From Desulfofustis sp. (GTDB lineage: Bacteria > Desulfobacterota > Desulfobulbia > Desulfobulbales > Desulfocapsaceae): 63,020 nt of DNA. Where the stretch lies: the NCBI GenBank assembly GCA_013042475.1, contig JABDQA010000111.1, forward strand, positions 1 to 63,020. Reading direction: 5' to 3'. The notes under the pieces are model-generated. The model worked only from the letters and a program-made list of their open reading frames with translations. It had not been told where the DNA came from and did no database searches. Below are positions 46,604-56,300 of this stretch, one piece after another. How positions within the stretch are numbered: the stretch's first letter is position 1; each line of letters starts with the position of its first letter. The translations under genes and the position numbers were made by a program.

Positions 46604-47129
46604 TATGGAACTCTGCGACGGCTGCGGCACGTCCGCTTTACTCACGGAGAAGAACGGCAATGAGTTCTGTCCCTCCTGCTGCCAGGTGGCTGAAGTACTA
46701 AGTAATCAGCCCGATCTGGCTATAAAACTGGCAAAACTGACGGGAAGCGAATTCGAGCGGAGTGACACGGATGAGCAAAATCCCAGGGAGTTGCCAGACG
46801 TTCTTGATGCGGTTCGATATCGAACCCGGGACCGGGAACAGAACACCTGGTACGTGTCGGTCAGCGAAATGGAGGGGGACCCGGTGGAAATTTTTGCCTC
46901 CACCGCTTTTGACCGCGACCAGCACCTGCAGTCCAGGATTTCCAACCTGACGACCATTACCCGTCTTATCTCCCTGATTCTCAGGCATGTATTCCTCGGC
47001 GAGGTGCTGACCCTGGATAAAACCGTCAAACAGCTGCACCGCAGTTCCAGACAAAAAAATGATCTGCCCGACATGCTCTCAACGGTACTGAGCAACTATC
47101 GTAAAAACGAAATGGGGGAGAACGGTTAG
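46587..47129 (+). CDS. Zinc-ribbon protein with TSCPD-like domain
   Basis: A 180-residue protein with an N-terminal CxxC pair set (CDGCGTSALL and CPSC, about residues 10-35) typical of a zinc ribbon. From about residue 85 it reads WYVSVSEMEGDPVEIFASTAF, then LTTITRLISLILRHVF and VKQLHRSS, which resembles the TSCPD domain found at the end of vitamin B12-dependent ribonucleotide reductases or as a separate protein. A free-standing accessory to ribonucleotide reduction is therefore possible but not proven. The start could also be the ATG at 46605, just after the aat stop. Confidence 0.6.
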   Translation: MKKNADMELCDGCGTSALLTEKNGNEFCPSCCQVAEVLSNQPDLAIKLAKLTGSEFERSDTDEQNPRELPDVLDAVRYRTRDREQNTWYVSVSEMEGDPVEIFASTAFDRDQHLQSRISNLTTITRLISLILRHVFLGEVLTLDKTVKQLHRSSRQKNDLPDMLSTVLSNYRKNEMGENG

Positions 47130-47147
47130 CAGCCCGAGGGGCGACCA

Positions 47148-49250
47148 TTAGAAATCCAGATAGAATTCGTAATCGAGATTGGTCTTGTCGAAATGGCGCA
47201 AAACTTTCTGCAAACCGCTGAGGTCCGTGACCTCGAATTTCAGGAGCCACTCCTGACGGTTATTAGTAATGTTCACCAACCGTGAGATGTCGATCATTTT
47301 CATCTGGTTCGGAGCCGAACCAGCCGCTGTCAGGGCTTCTTCTCTGGTACACTGCACAAACAAAATGGATTGCGGCTTGTTTATCGGTGTGGAGCGCTCC
47401 CAGCTGATATCCACCGCATCTTCTCTCTGAAACTTTATCTGGTGCAGCCGCTCGCAATTTTTATGGTGGACGGAGAGTGCTTTTTCGGTCAGCAACGCAC
47501 AATTCATCTTTTCGGTCGGGTTGGGTTTACAGCAGGAGGAGAGTTTAATAAACACCGGATCGAGGGTGTTGAGCTTTATCTTGTTGAACTCGCCAGTGGG
47601 TTTGACCAGAAAGGAAGCACCGCCGAAGAGAAGTTTGCGTATTCTTTCGATCACCTCAGGTAATCTGATTCTACCCGATCCTATTTGGCTATATAACGCA
47701 CTTTTGTCCTTGAGCGAAAATGATTCCACGACCTTGGATATATCTTTGCTGTCCAGCAGGTCGCGCGGTAAACCGTACCGCAACATTTCCTGCTGCAGGG
47801 TCGCCTCGCCGATTTCCTTTGCCACCCTCTGCCCTCTGAGACGGAAACTTCTCGACAGTTCAGCCCTTGCCTTCGGGGTCTGGCAAAGGGTGAGCATCTC
47901 TTGGGGAAAAGCGACTTTTTGCTTGGATCTGATGATCTTCACCATCTGTCCATCTTTGAGTCTGTAGTCGGGATCCACTCTTTCGTTGCGTATCAGAGCC
48001 TGGACACAGGTATGGCCTATCTCGGTGTGCACCCGAAAAGCGAAATCCAGAACAATGGAGTTGGTCGGCAGGCAGATCAAGTCCCCTTGTGGAGTGTAGG
48101 TATAGATCTCCTTGCTGCCGCCGGCCGCTATGAGATCACGGTAACTGACGATGTCCTCGGAGCCGATTATGTCAAGCATTTCCTTGAGTTCTACGATAAA
48201 TTGACCCTGTTTTCCACTTTTTGAACTCCAGTTGCGGAATACGCCTCGCTGTGCTTTGCGCGCCATCTTGCTGGTCCTGATCTTGAAAAGATAGCGCTGC
48301 CCTCCGATTATTGCCCTGGCATGAAGTCCCTGATAGCCCGTCGGCTTTGGGTTGGCGATAAAATCTCTGATCGTCCTGGGAATTGGTCTGAAAGTTTGAT
48401 TGACCACTCCAAGAGCCCTGTAGCAGTCAGGGATTGAAGAAACGAGAATGATAACTTCCACCGGAGTCTCGATCTGCTGGAGCAAAATCTTGTGGGCGGT
48501 ATCGTAATAGGCCCAGAGATCTTTTATCCTTCTCGATACGTCGCATTTCAATTCGGCATCTTTGGCTGCAATTCTTATCTGTTCAACAATCTGAAGGGAT
48601 TCCTGAGAAGCGGCGAGCTGCCTGATGAAGTTGCTTAGCTTGGTGCCCTGCTTGGGAAATTTATAGGACAATGCCAGATTGTACATTTCCCGTTTCATGT
48701 TAAAAAGACCAAAGACAGTGGCAAGCGGAGCATAAATATCCAGCGTTTCATCGGCAATACGCTGACGCTTGTTCCTCGGCATAGCCTTCAGGGTCCTGAG
48801 ATTATGCAAGCGATCGGCCAGTTTTACGAGCATTACCTCGGGCCGCAGCGCCGCACCGGAAAAAATCTTGCGATGGGCCAGACTTCTCTGGGTCTGCCGA
48901 TCAACCGAACGGTGGGTTACCTTTGTACATCCTTCGACTATAGCCTGTACATAGCTGCCGAATTTCAGGCCCACAACTTCAGGGGTGACTTCCTCGACAT
49001 CCTCGATGGTATCGTGCAGAAGTGCAGCGGCTAGAATTTCCGGATCGGTTATATCCATCTCCTCGGCAAGGATTTTAGCAACAGAACATGGATGCAGAAT
49101 GTAGGCGTCTCCGGAGCGGCGCCACTGGTCGTCATGAGCCTCGGTGGCAAAATCGAGTGAATCCCAGAAGACTTGCTCATACGGCCGACCGCTAATGTAA
49201 GTCCGCATCTGGTTGCGGTAGAGCTCAAGATCAAACGGGATTCTGGTCAT
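47148..49250 (-). CDS. RelA/SpoT-family (p)ppGpp hydrolase with degenerate synthetase domain
   Basis: Long Rel/SpoT protein of about 700 residues; the start MTRIPFDLELYRNQ is chosen over a GTG 14 codons upstream. The HD hydrolase domain is intact: HPCSVAKILAE, ALLHDTIEDVEEVTPE and MLVKLADRLHNLRTL. In the synthetase region the fold is recognisable (DCYRALGVVNQTFRPIP, ANPKPTGYQGLHARAII), but ETPVEVIILV stands where active enzymes have DxxAVRIIV, and LFKIRTSKM replaces VEIQIRTxxM. TGS and ACT-like C-terminal regions are present. It is most likely a (p)ppGpp hydrolase with little or no synthetase activity. Confidence 0.85.
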   Translation of the reverse strand: MTRIPFDLELYRNQMRTYISGRPYEQVFWDSLDFATEAHDDQWRRSGDAYILHPCSVAKILAEEMDITDPEILAAALLHDTIEDVEEVTPEVVGLKFGSYVQAIVEGCTKVTHRSVDRQTQRSLAHRKIFSGAALRPEVMLVKLADRLHNLRTLKAMPRNKRQRIADETLDIYAPLATVFGLFNMKREMYNLALSYKFPKQGTKLSNFIRQLAASQESLQIVEQIRIAAKDAELKCDVSRRIKDLWAYYDTAHKILLQQIETPVEVIILVSSIPDCYRALGVVNQTFRPIPRTIRDFIANPKPTGYQGLHARAIIGGQRYLFKIRTSKMARKAQRGVFRNWSSKSGKQGQFIVELKEMLDIIGSEDIVSYRDLIAAGGSKEIYTYTPQGDLICLPTNSIVLDFAFRVHTEIGHTCVQALIRNERVDPDYRLKDGQMVKIIRSKQKVAFPQEMLTLCQTPKARAELSRSFRLRGQRVAKEIGEATLQQEMLRYGLPRDLLDSKDISKVVESFSLKDKSALYSQIGSGRIRLPEVIERIRKLLFGGASFLVKPTGEFNKIKLNTLDPVFIKLSSCCKPNPTEKMNCALLTEKALSVHHKNCERLHQIKFQREDAVDISWERSTPINKPQSILFVQCTREEALTAAGSAPNQMKMIDISRLVNITNNRQEWLLKFEVTDLSGLQKVLRHFDKTNLDYEFYLDF

Positions 49251-49563
49251 GGATTCGATACCTTGGCGTGTCGAAGCAGCCAGCTTGTACACTTTTCATG
49301 TTCGGAACGATTCTTTTGTGTTACATTAAGGCCCCGCAGGATAAAGGCAATACACTGTTTTAAATGGAAAATCAACCTGGTCCAACGCCTTGCTAGGTGG
49401 CAAAACCTCATTTCCAGCGTACACGAGAACAGATGCGCCTGGATGGTAATCACCATTAGAGAACTGTCCTTTTCCACTGTGCTTTCAAAAGCTGCTGTAA
49501 TGGTATCCCCACCGGTTCTTATCAGGATCAAAACTCTCTAGAGGTTAATTGCGGGATATTCGG

Positions 49564-49585
49564 TTTTCCACATCTTTTCCACATC
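49564..49585 (+). repeat. Tandem 11-base repeat with DnaA-box-like core before rnr
   Basis: TTTTCCACATC occurs twice back to back at 49564-49574 and 49575-49585, ending six bases before the rnr ATG. Each copy contains TTTTCCACA, which fits the relaxed DnaA-box pattern TTWTNCACA. The rest of the 49251-49591 gap shows only a short dyad at 49443-49456 (ATGGT-N4-ACCAT) and no gene. Confidence 0.6.
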
Positions 49586-49591
49586 AATTCA

Positions 49592-51784
49592 ATGGCAAGA
49601 CAACAAAAAAATAAACACAGCTCACGAGGCCGCGCCCGTTCAAAAAACGGCAGACTCTCAGTGCTCGGCCGCCATATCCTCTTCTCCCTTTTCGAAGCCC
49701 AGGAACCTCTGGGAAGAAAAGATCTTCTGAAACAAAGTCAGCAGCAGGGATACTCTAGCTCCGAAATTAATGATGAGATTACCAACCTGCTGAGTCGAGG
49801 TCTTGCAAAAAGTAAGGGTAAGAGCAGGCTGACACTCAATCGGGCAGCCACCTATTACACCGGATTTCTGGAAATGAAACCGGCGGGGTTCGGTTTTGCC
49901 ACTGATCTCCGTCCAGTCGGAAAAAAAAGAGAGAAGCTCGAAGATCCCTATATCTCACGCTCCGGACTACTCTCAGCCCGTCATGGGGACAAAATCCTAA
50001 TTCTGGTGAATACCAAAAACCACCGCAGGAACCCCGAGGGGGAAGTACTCGGCATCATCGAGCGAGGATCCCAGAATTTGACAGGATTTTACTATCAGGA
50101 GGGTAGTCGCTTGGTGGTGTACCCCGAAGATCCCCGCTTCCCCTTTCACGTGGTGCTCGATAGTCTGCCGCACTCGGATACCAAACTTGACGATGGGGAC
50201 GCAGTGATCGTCAGTCTCGAATCGGACAGCTCTTCGCCATCACAAGTTCATGGCCAAATCGCAGAGGTTCTCGGCAATCCGCATCGTCTGGAAGTGCAGA
50301 TCAGGATGATAGTCGAGAAGTACGGTCTGCCAACGACATTCAGCCCGGAGGCTCTTCGAGAAGCCAAGCAGGTTGAAGCTAATCCAGGTACAGCGAGTCG
50401 TGAAGACCTGCGAGATGTGCTGCACTACACCATTGACGGCGAAGACGCCAAAGATTTCGACGATGCCGTCGGGGTGGTACAATTGTCGAACGGCTACCGA
50501 CTTTATGTGTCAATCGCCGATGTGGCTGCATACGTGAAACCCGGCAGTTTTCTTGACGCAGAAGCGTACGAACGGGGAACATCCATCTACTTCCCGAATG
50601 CTGTTCTGCCGATGCTGCCTGAAGAACTGAGTAACAACCTCTGCAGCCTGATACCCGAGAAAGACCGGTTAACTGTGACCGCAGTGCTCGACTTCGATCG
50701 TCAGGGAGTGGTGTTGGGCAAACGGTTCTGCAGATCGATCATTAGATCCAGCAAACGTTTTACCTATAAAACCATAAAGAAGATCATCGTCGATAGAGAC
50801 GAGGAGATTCGGCGCCACTTCAAACCTTATTTGACCCCGTTGAAATGGGCCACGAAACTTGCCGAAGCGCTACAGCGTCAGAGAATGAAACGAGGCAGCG
50901 TGGCACTCACCATTACCGAGGCGGAAATTCAGCTCGATGAAAATGGCAGCGTTGCGACCATCGAAGCTAAACAGAGAAGCTTTGCCAATCAGCTCATCGA
51001 AGAATTCATGCTGGCCGCAAATATGGCGGTGGCAGAAACGTTTGCAGAACGCGGCAATGAGTTACTCTATCGCATTCACGAAAAGCCTGATCCTGACAAA
51101 GTCAAGGAATTTGGTTCCATCGCCCAGGCCTTCGGACTAGAACCTGAGGGGGCAGAACCAACGCCGCAATGGTACAACAGTCTGGTCACCCAGGTTGCAG
51201 GCACCCCGAAGGAATTCATTCTCAACAGCCTGCTTCTCAGAACCCTGCAGCAGGCCCGCTACAGTCCGGACAACGCGGGTCACTTCGGTCTTGGAGCCCC
51301 CAATTATACCCACTTCACTTCTCCGATAAGGCGCTATGCCGATCTGATTGTGCACCGGCTGCTCGCTGCCTTTTTGCTCGCTGAAGACAAGTCGTCAAAG
51401 AAGCTTCCTCCAGTTCGCGGTCGCTCTCTGAAGGAAGCTGGATTACACTTGTCAGAACGTGAGCGTAATGGGATTTCGGCGGAAAGAGAGATGGCGGAGC
51501 GACTTAAATGCAGATTTATGGAACCGCGTGTAGGAGAGCGATTCAAGGCAATAATCTCATTCATTTCCGATACCATCTTTTTCGTTGATCTGATTGATCA
51601 GTTTGTGAGTGGGGTCGTGCACCTCAGTAGTCTTACCGACGATTACTACCTGCACGACTGGAAACGCTATCGACTGGTCGGCGACATAACCGGCAAAGTA
51701 CTTCAAATTGGCGATATCATCGAAGTGGAGCTCACAGAGGTGGATGTGCTTAGCCAGAAAATTTACTTCGCGCCCACCAGTTAG
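49592..51784 (+). CDS. rnr: Ribonuclease R
   Basis: Processive 3'-5' exoribonuclease of the RNB family that degrades structured RNA. The 730-residue protein has a basic N-terminus and a winged-helix segment (LGRHILFSLFEAQEPLGRKDLL), cold-shock-like domains (FLEMKPAGFGFATDL), the catalytic RNB core with DGEDAKDFDDAVGV and the later YTHFTSPIRRYADLIVHR, and a C-terminal S1 domain (GERFKAIISFISDTIFFVDL). The lysine-rich C-terminal tail of E. coli RNase R is absent. It is monocistronic. Confidence 0.95.
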   Translation: MARQQKNKHSSRGRARSKNGRLSVLGRHILFSLFEAQEPLGRKDLLKQSQQQGYSSSEINDEITNLLSRGLAKSKGKSRLTLNRAATYYTGFLEMKPAGFGFATDLRPVGKKREKLEDPYISRSGLLSARHGDKILILVNTKNHRRNPEGEVLGIIERGSQNLTGFYYQEGSRLVVYPEDPRFPFHVVLDSLPHSDTKLDDGDAVIVSLESDSSSPSQVHGQIAEVLGNPHRLEVQIRMIVEKYGLPTTFSPEALREAKQVEANPGTASREDLRDVLHYTIDGEDAKDFDDAVGVVQLSNGYRLYVSIADVAAYVKPGSFLDAEAYERGTSIYFPNAVLPMLPEELSNNLCSLIPEKDRLTVTAVLDFDRQGVVLGKRFCRSIIRSSKRFTYKTIKKIIVDRDEEIRRHFKPYLTPLKWATKLAEALQRQRMKRGSVALTITEAEIQLDENGSVATIEAKQRSFANQLIEEFMLAANMAVAETFAERGNELLYRIHEKPDPDKVKEFGSIAQAFGLEPEGAEPTPQWYNSLVTQVAGTPKEFILNSLLLRTLQQARYSPDNAGHFGLGAPNYTHFTSPIRRYADLIVHRLLAAFLLAEDKSSKKLPPVRGRSLKEAGLHLSERERNGISAEREMAERLKCRFMEPRVGERFKAIISFISDTIFFVDLIDQFVSGVVHLSSLTDDYYLHDWKRYRLVGDITGKVLQIGDIIEVELTEVDVLSQKIYFAPTS

Positions 51785-52004
51785 CTTTGAATCCGGTAGC
51801 GGTCTGGTCTAAGCGTTATTGCGTCCCCTCGACGCCTTAGCTGTCGGAATGAAAGGTTCTGGGCGTTAACAATATTTAGCAAAGTATCATCCCATGCTTT
51901 TTGTTTCTTGACTTGGACCCAATTTTTGGCATATTTAGTCCAGTTGTCATCAGTGCTAACCTGTCTATACGTCGTACATCACCCAGATACCGGGAGGAAG
52001 GATA

Positions 52005-52523
52005 ATGGAACAAACCACTAGCTGGTTCATGGCAGTAATCTCCAATCCCTTTGCCAAAGGACTTGCACTAGGGCTTTTATTTTGCGTCATCATTTATATC
52101 CGCGGCTTCATTCGGCGCAACGAACTGAGCAAAGAAGTTAACCGGCTGCGTTCCCATCTGCATACCAAGCTTGAAATTGACTCGAGTGAAAATGAACGCC
52201 GCAAATCCGAACTGGAGAAGCTCAAGCAGGAACGTGACAACCTCAGGATCACTGTCCAATCGCTTAACCAGAAGCCGGGTCGCAAAGAAATACGTCAGTA
52301 CTTCATCTATCAGACGGCCCTGGACATCATGTTCGAGAAGGCACCGGGATTTGCCCCAGCCTGGCAAATCACTCTCAAGGAGGCAGAAGGATTATTCGAG
52401 AAATCAGAAAAAGGGGTGGTACCGCTACTCAAGCGACTGATGCCGTCGACTCCAGACAAACAGGCGGAAGAGTATGAAAAAATAAGCAGGATATCGCTGG
52501 AGGACACGAGCCAGAAAAACTGA
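52005..52523 (+). CDS. Membrane-anchored coiled-coil protein of unknown function
   Basis: A 172-residue protein with one N-terminal membrane helix (about residues 19-34, GLALGLLFCVIIYIRG), then a charged region of about 60 residues with coiled-coil character (ELSKEVNRLRSHLH, SENERRKSELEKLKQERDNL) and a short C-terminal domain (IYQTALDIMFEKAPGFAPAWQITLKEAEGLF). A strong ribosome site (GGGAGGAAGG) precedes the ATG and an intrinsic terminator follows, so it is a complete single-gene unit. I do not recognise a family. The small cytoplasmic tail after the coil could be a docking module. Confidence 0.8.
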   Translation: MEQTTSWFMAVISNPFAKGLALGLLFCVIIYIRGFIRRNELSKEVNRLRSHLHTKLEIDSSENERRKSELEKLKQERDNLRITVQSLNQKPGRKEIRQYFIYQTALDIMFEKAPGFAPAWQITLKEAEGLFEKSEKGVVPLLKRLMPSTPDKQAEEYEKISRISLEDTSQKN

Positions 52524-52563
52524 TTCATTGCCACCAAAATAGCTTTACCCATAATCATGCCAA

Positions 52564-52602
52564 GGGGTTGCCAGTGAATCTGGCAACCCCTTCTTCTTTT
52601 CT
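52564..52602 (+). terminator. Intrinsic terminator
   Basis: GGGGTTGCCAG at 52564-52574 and CTGGCAACCCC at 52580-52590 form a perfect 11-base stem with loop TGAAT, followed by a T-rich stretch at 52591-52602. It ends the transcript of the coiled-coil protein gene and lies just before trmJ. Confidence 0.93.
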
Positions 52603-52613
52603 ATTAATTGACC

Positions 52614-53384
52614 ATGATCGACTCCAACACCATGCTCGCCAACCTGTCCGTTGTCCTTAAACGCCCTAAATACGCCGAAAATATAGGAGCTGCAGCCCGC
52701 ATGTGCTTCAATATGGGTATATCCGGACTGATTCTCGTCAGAGAAGAGAAACCCAATCATGAAGACATGGCCAAAATGGCCACGCACAAGGCGGTACATC
52801 TCATAGACAACATGGAGCGGTATGACCGACTTGAAGACGCCTTGGCGCCCTTCAGTATCGTCGTGGGGACTACCGCCAGACTTGGCAGAAAAAGGACGGT
52901 TGAACGGCCGCCACGCGACATTATCGAGGATATCCTGCCGCTGCTCGCCCATAATAAAATTGCCTTTCTGTTCGGCCCTGAGGATAGGGGGCTGACCAAC
53001 GATGATCTGAAGTACTGTCAATATACCTCCTGCATACCCACGGCAGCATTCGCCTCTCTCAATCTTGCCCAGGCTGTGGCAATCCACTGCTATGAACTCT
53101 ATTACGCCATCGTTGAACAAAGCAGGGAAGAACCAGCCGAGCCCGAATATGCATCCACGTTTCAACTCGAGGGAATGTACCGTCATGTGCAGGAGGCCTT
53201 GCTGAAAATTGATTTTCTGGACGAGAAAAGCCAGCACTACTGGATGAGAAATATCAGACAATTTTTAGGCCGTGTAAGATTATCGTCAAAGGAGGCCAAT
53301 ATAATACGGGGCATATGTCGTCAGTTTCTCTGGTATCAGACTACTAAGAAGATTAAATCAACAAGGGAGTTCGATCCACCATGA
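52614..53384 (+). CDS. trmJ: TrmJ-type tRNA/rRNA 2'-O-methyltransferase (SPOUT)
   Basis: SPOUT-fold methyltransferase related to TrmJ, which methylates the ribose at tRNA position 32. The 256-residue protein has the three SpoU motifs: LKRPKYAENIGAAARMCFNMG near the N-terminus, LFGPEDRGLTNDDLKYC, and CIPTAAFASLNLAQAVAIHCYELY forming the knot. The start at 52614 lies only 12 bases after the upstream terminator's T run, so its promoter must overlap the terminator or lie upstream with partial read-through. The stop overlaps the next gene (ATGA), so it is cotranscribed with the large regulator. Confidence 0.87.
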   Translation: MIDSNTMLANLSVVLKRPKYAENIGAAARMCFNMGISGLILVREEKPNHEDMAKMATHKAVHLIDNMERYDRLEDALAPFSIVVGTTARLGRKRTVERPPRDIIEDILPLLAHNKIAFLFGPEDRGLTNDDLKYCQYTSCIPTAAFASLNLAQAVAIHCYELYYAIVEQSREEPAEPEYASTFQLEGMYRHVQEALLKIDFLDEKSQHYWMRNIRQFLGRVRLSSKEANIIRGICRQFLWYQTTKKIKSTREFDPP

Positions 53385-56300
53385 CCACAGCTATCAGTGA
53401 CTCGATTCAGCAGTCCATTGCCGCAAACAAGTTTTACCCTCCCCACATCAACCCGTCTCAGTCCATAGACCGTCACTCAATCATCAGCGACCGAACCGGC
53501 GCAACTGATTTCTCCGGTCGGATCATAATAATCGAGGCCCAGGCCGGTCAGGGCAAGACGACACTTGTCTATCAATTTCTGGAGCAGGATGGAACCCCCT
53601 ACATCTGGTATCAGGTCGGTACCGAAGACAGTGATCCCGTTGTGCTACTTGGTGCTCTGAACCTGGCCTTCTCAAGAAAATTCGAGCACTTCAAGTCGCC
53701 GCAACTGGAAGCCATACTGGATAACGGGCAAATTGGGCCCATGGACCTGCAAGGGTGTGCCAATATACTGCTCAATGACATAGATACAGCAATGCAATCC
53801 AATGTTTTTCTGGTACTCGATGATCTCCATCTGATCAGTGAGGCGCAGCTCACCAACCAGCTGCTCGACTACCTGATCGACACCTCACCCCCAAACCTGC
53901 ACTACATCCTGGTGAGCAGACACCCGCTTTCACTTGAGGCCAGAGCAATTCGTAAGAATCCCTACGTGATCTATCTGGACAGTGACGATCTTGCCCTTAA
54001 GCTCAGGGATATCGAGTGCTTGTACAGCACCGTTCTCGGCTCAGAAATTGCCCGCAGCGAAGCCGAACAGATTCTAGACATCACCAATGGCTGGATAATG
54101 GGGATTATTCTCGCTGCCGGCCCCCTCGCCAGCGCCCAGAAATCGGTAAAGCCTGACAACGTCATTACTCGCAAGCCAGACCTGTTCGGCAAAGGGCTGG
54201 ACAGCTTCATGCTCAATTTCTTCCAAGATGAGATTCTCACCCAGATCCCTGAAATGTTTCATGATGCGTTCATAAAGCTCAGCTTTCTTGATGAAATCAA
54301 CATCGATTTCGCCCACCAGCTTGTCGACATCGAAAACCTGGATACGCACCTGAGCAAAGTCGCCGATCAGAATTTTTTCATCTATCACCTCGATGATACT
54401 GGCCGGATGTTTCGCTTCCACCACCTGTTTCAGGAATTTCTGCAATCCAAGGGACGTCAGCTGCTGGATCCACAGGTCATCAGCGACATTTACCGATCGG
54501 CAACGGATTACTACCTCGAGCATGACCTTATCGAGCGCGCCCTTAAATCTTTAAGGCTCGGTGAAGATTACCAGAGAATGGAAATCGTTATAAGGGAGCA
54601 TGGCCTCAGGCTTATTTCTGCCAACCGCACTGTCACTATTCTTGGAATTCTACAGACTATCCCGGAAGAAATTCTTCTTGATTATGGCTGGTTGAGCTTT
54701 TTTCACGCCCTGCTTACCACCGATTTTCACCCCCAGACCACCCTGCCCTATTTTCACGCCTGCATTGAAAAGTTCATCGAAAATAGTGAAGAGATCGGGG
54801 AACTCATGACCCTATCCCAGATCATCTATTTTCACTTCGTCATTTCAGGCCGATACCTGGAAGGCTCTAAGCTGCTTGATAGAACAAGGGTACTATTTGA
54901 ATCGATTCACAAAAAGCTCCCCCGGGACATTTCGATCATGGTAGTCAGGAATCTGGCTGCCGGGTTCTGTTTTTTCGATGGTAAAATGGATCTCGCCCGC
55001 TACTACGCCAAACGGGGATGCGACCTGGCTGAGCGCATCGGCAGCAAGAATTTTCTGGCGGCATGCCGATTCATACTCGGCTACATCGGTCTGCTCAGTG
55101 GCGACGGCAGAAGAGCCAGAATGGAAATCGAAAAATCATACTCGCTGGTCAGCGATCCGCTGGTCGGTATGAGTAATCGTTTGACCCTTCATGTCATGCA
55201 ACTTTGCGAACTTTCCATGTATGGCCACTTTCAGGCCTTCTTGTATCATAAAGATCTGGTGCTCGAAGGGGTCGACCGGGAAGTGGTCAGGCAAACAGTC
55301 GCTGCGCCATATCTCTATGTCTGGTCTGCCATAGGTTTGATCTCCATCGGCAAGCACAACGATGCCCTCGATCTTATCGAACAGGGAATGTTTATTTCCA
55401 AGACGGCCTCAAGCGAACACATGACCAGCCAGTTACTGCAATGGCGGGGGCTAATCAACGCCATACAACACAATGAGCAGACGGCAATAGATGATATCGA
55501 CCTGTCTACCGAGATGCGCAACAGGGCGGGAGGGCCTTTTTTTGTTGGCTATCACTTAGCCATCAAAGGAGCTGTCTTGGCACATCTTGGTCGCTTCGAA
55601 GATGGGCACCACTGCCTTGAGCAGGCCCTGGCTATTGCTGATGAGATCCCCTCGACCTACATCCAGGCCTGTGCAGCGGCGTATCTCGCCTACATCGAGA
55701 TGAAAAGAGAAGATGAGGCGGCGTTGAAAGCCCGTTTGCAGGTCCTGCTCGAATTGATGAACGAGTCCGGTTACGACTTTTTCTGGGGATGGGAGCCGGG
55801 AACCATGCTCCTGCTGTTAAGCCGCGCGGTCAAGTATAAGATAGAACCTGAATTCGCCCGACTGCTTGCCCATCAGAGGCTCCGGCAGTCGATTGACGAC
55901 AAGGGTGTTCCTCTGCCAATGCTTGAAATTAAGGTACTGGGAACCTTTTCCATCAGTCTCAATGGCGAGGAGCTTTTCTCTCTCAAAGATTTCAGTACTC
56001 ACCAGCGAGAATTGTTCGGCCTGCTAATATCTTCTCCCGATTTTCGCATCAGCCAGGATCAAGTGCAATTTGCTTTGTGGGCCGAAAGCCCTCCCGACAA
56101 AGCCAGTAAGACATTCTACACACTGATCAGCAGATTGAGAAAAGTTTTGGCGGAGAAGGTCGACGATCCCACCCACTATATCTGCGTTGAGAAAAGTTAT
56201 GTACAATTGACCAATACCACTGTCGACGCCGCCCGCTTTTTAGATCTTGCCCGGCAGGGGTTGAGTTTGGGCAAACGTGAACTTTGGTGGCAGGCAGGTA

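Noticed and set aside
49564-49585. Replication origin at the DnaA-box-like repeats
   Set aside because: Only two boxes, no AT-rich unwinding region beside them, and no dnaA, dnaN or parAB genes nearby.
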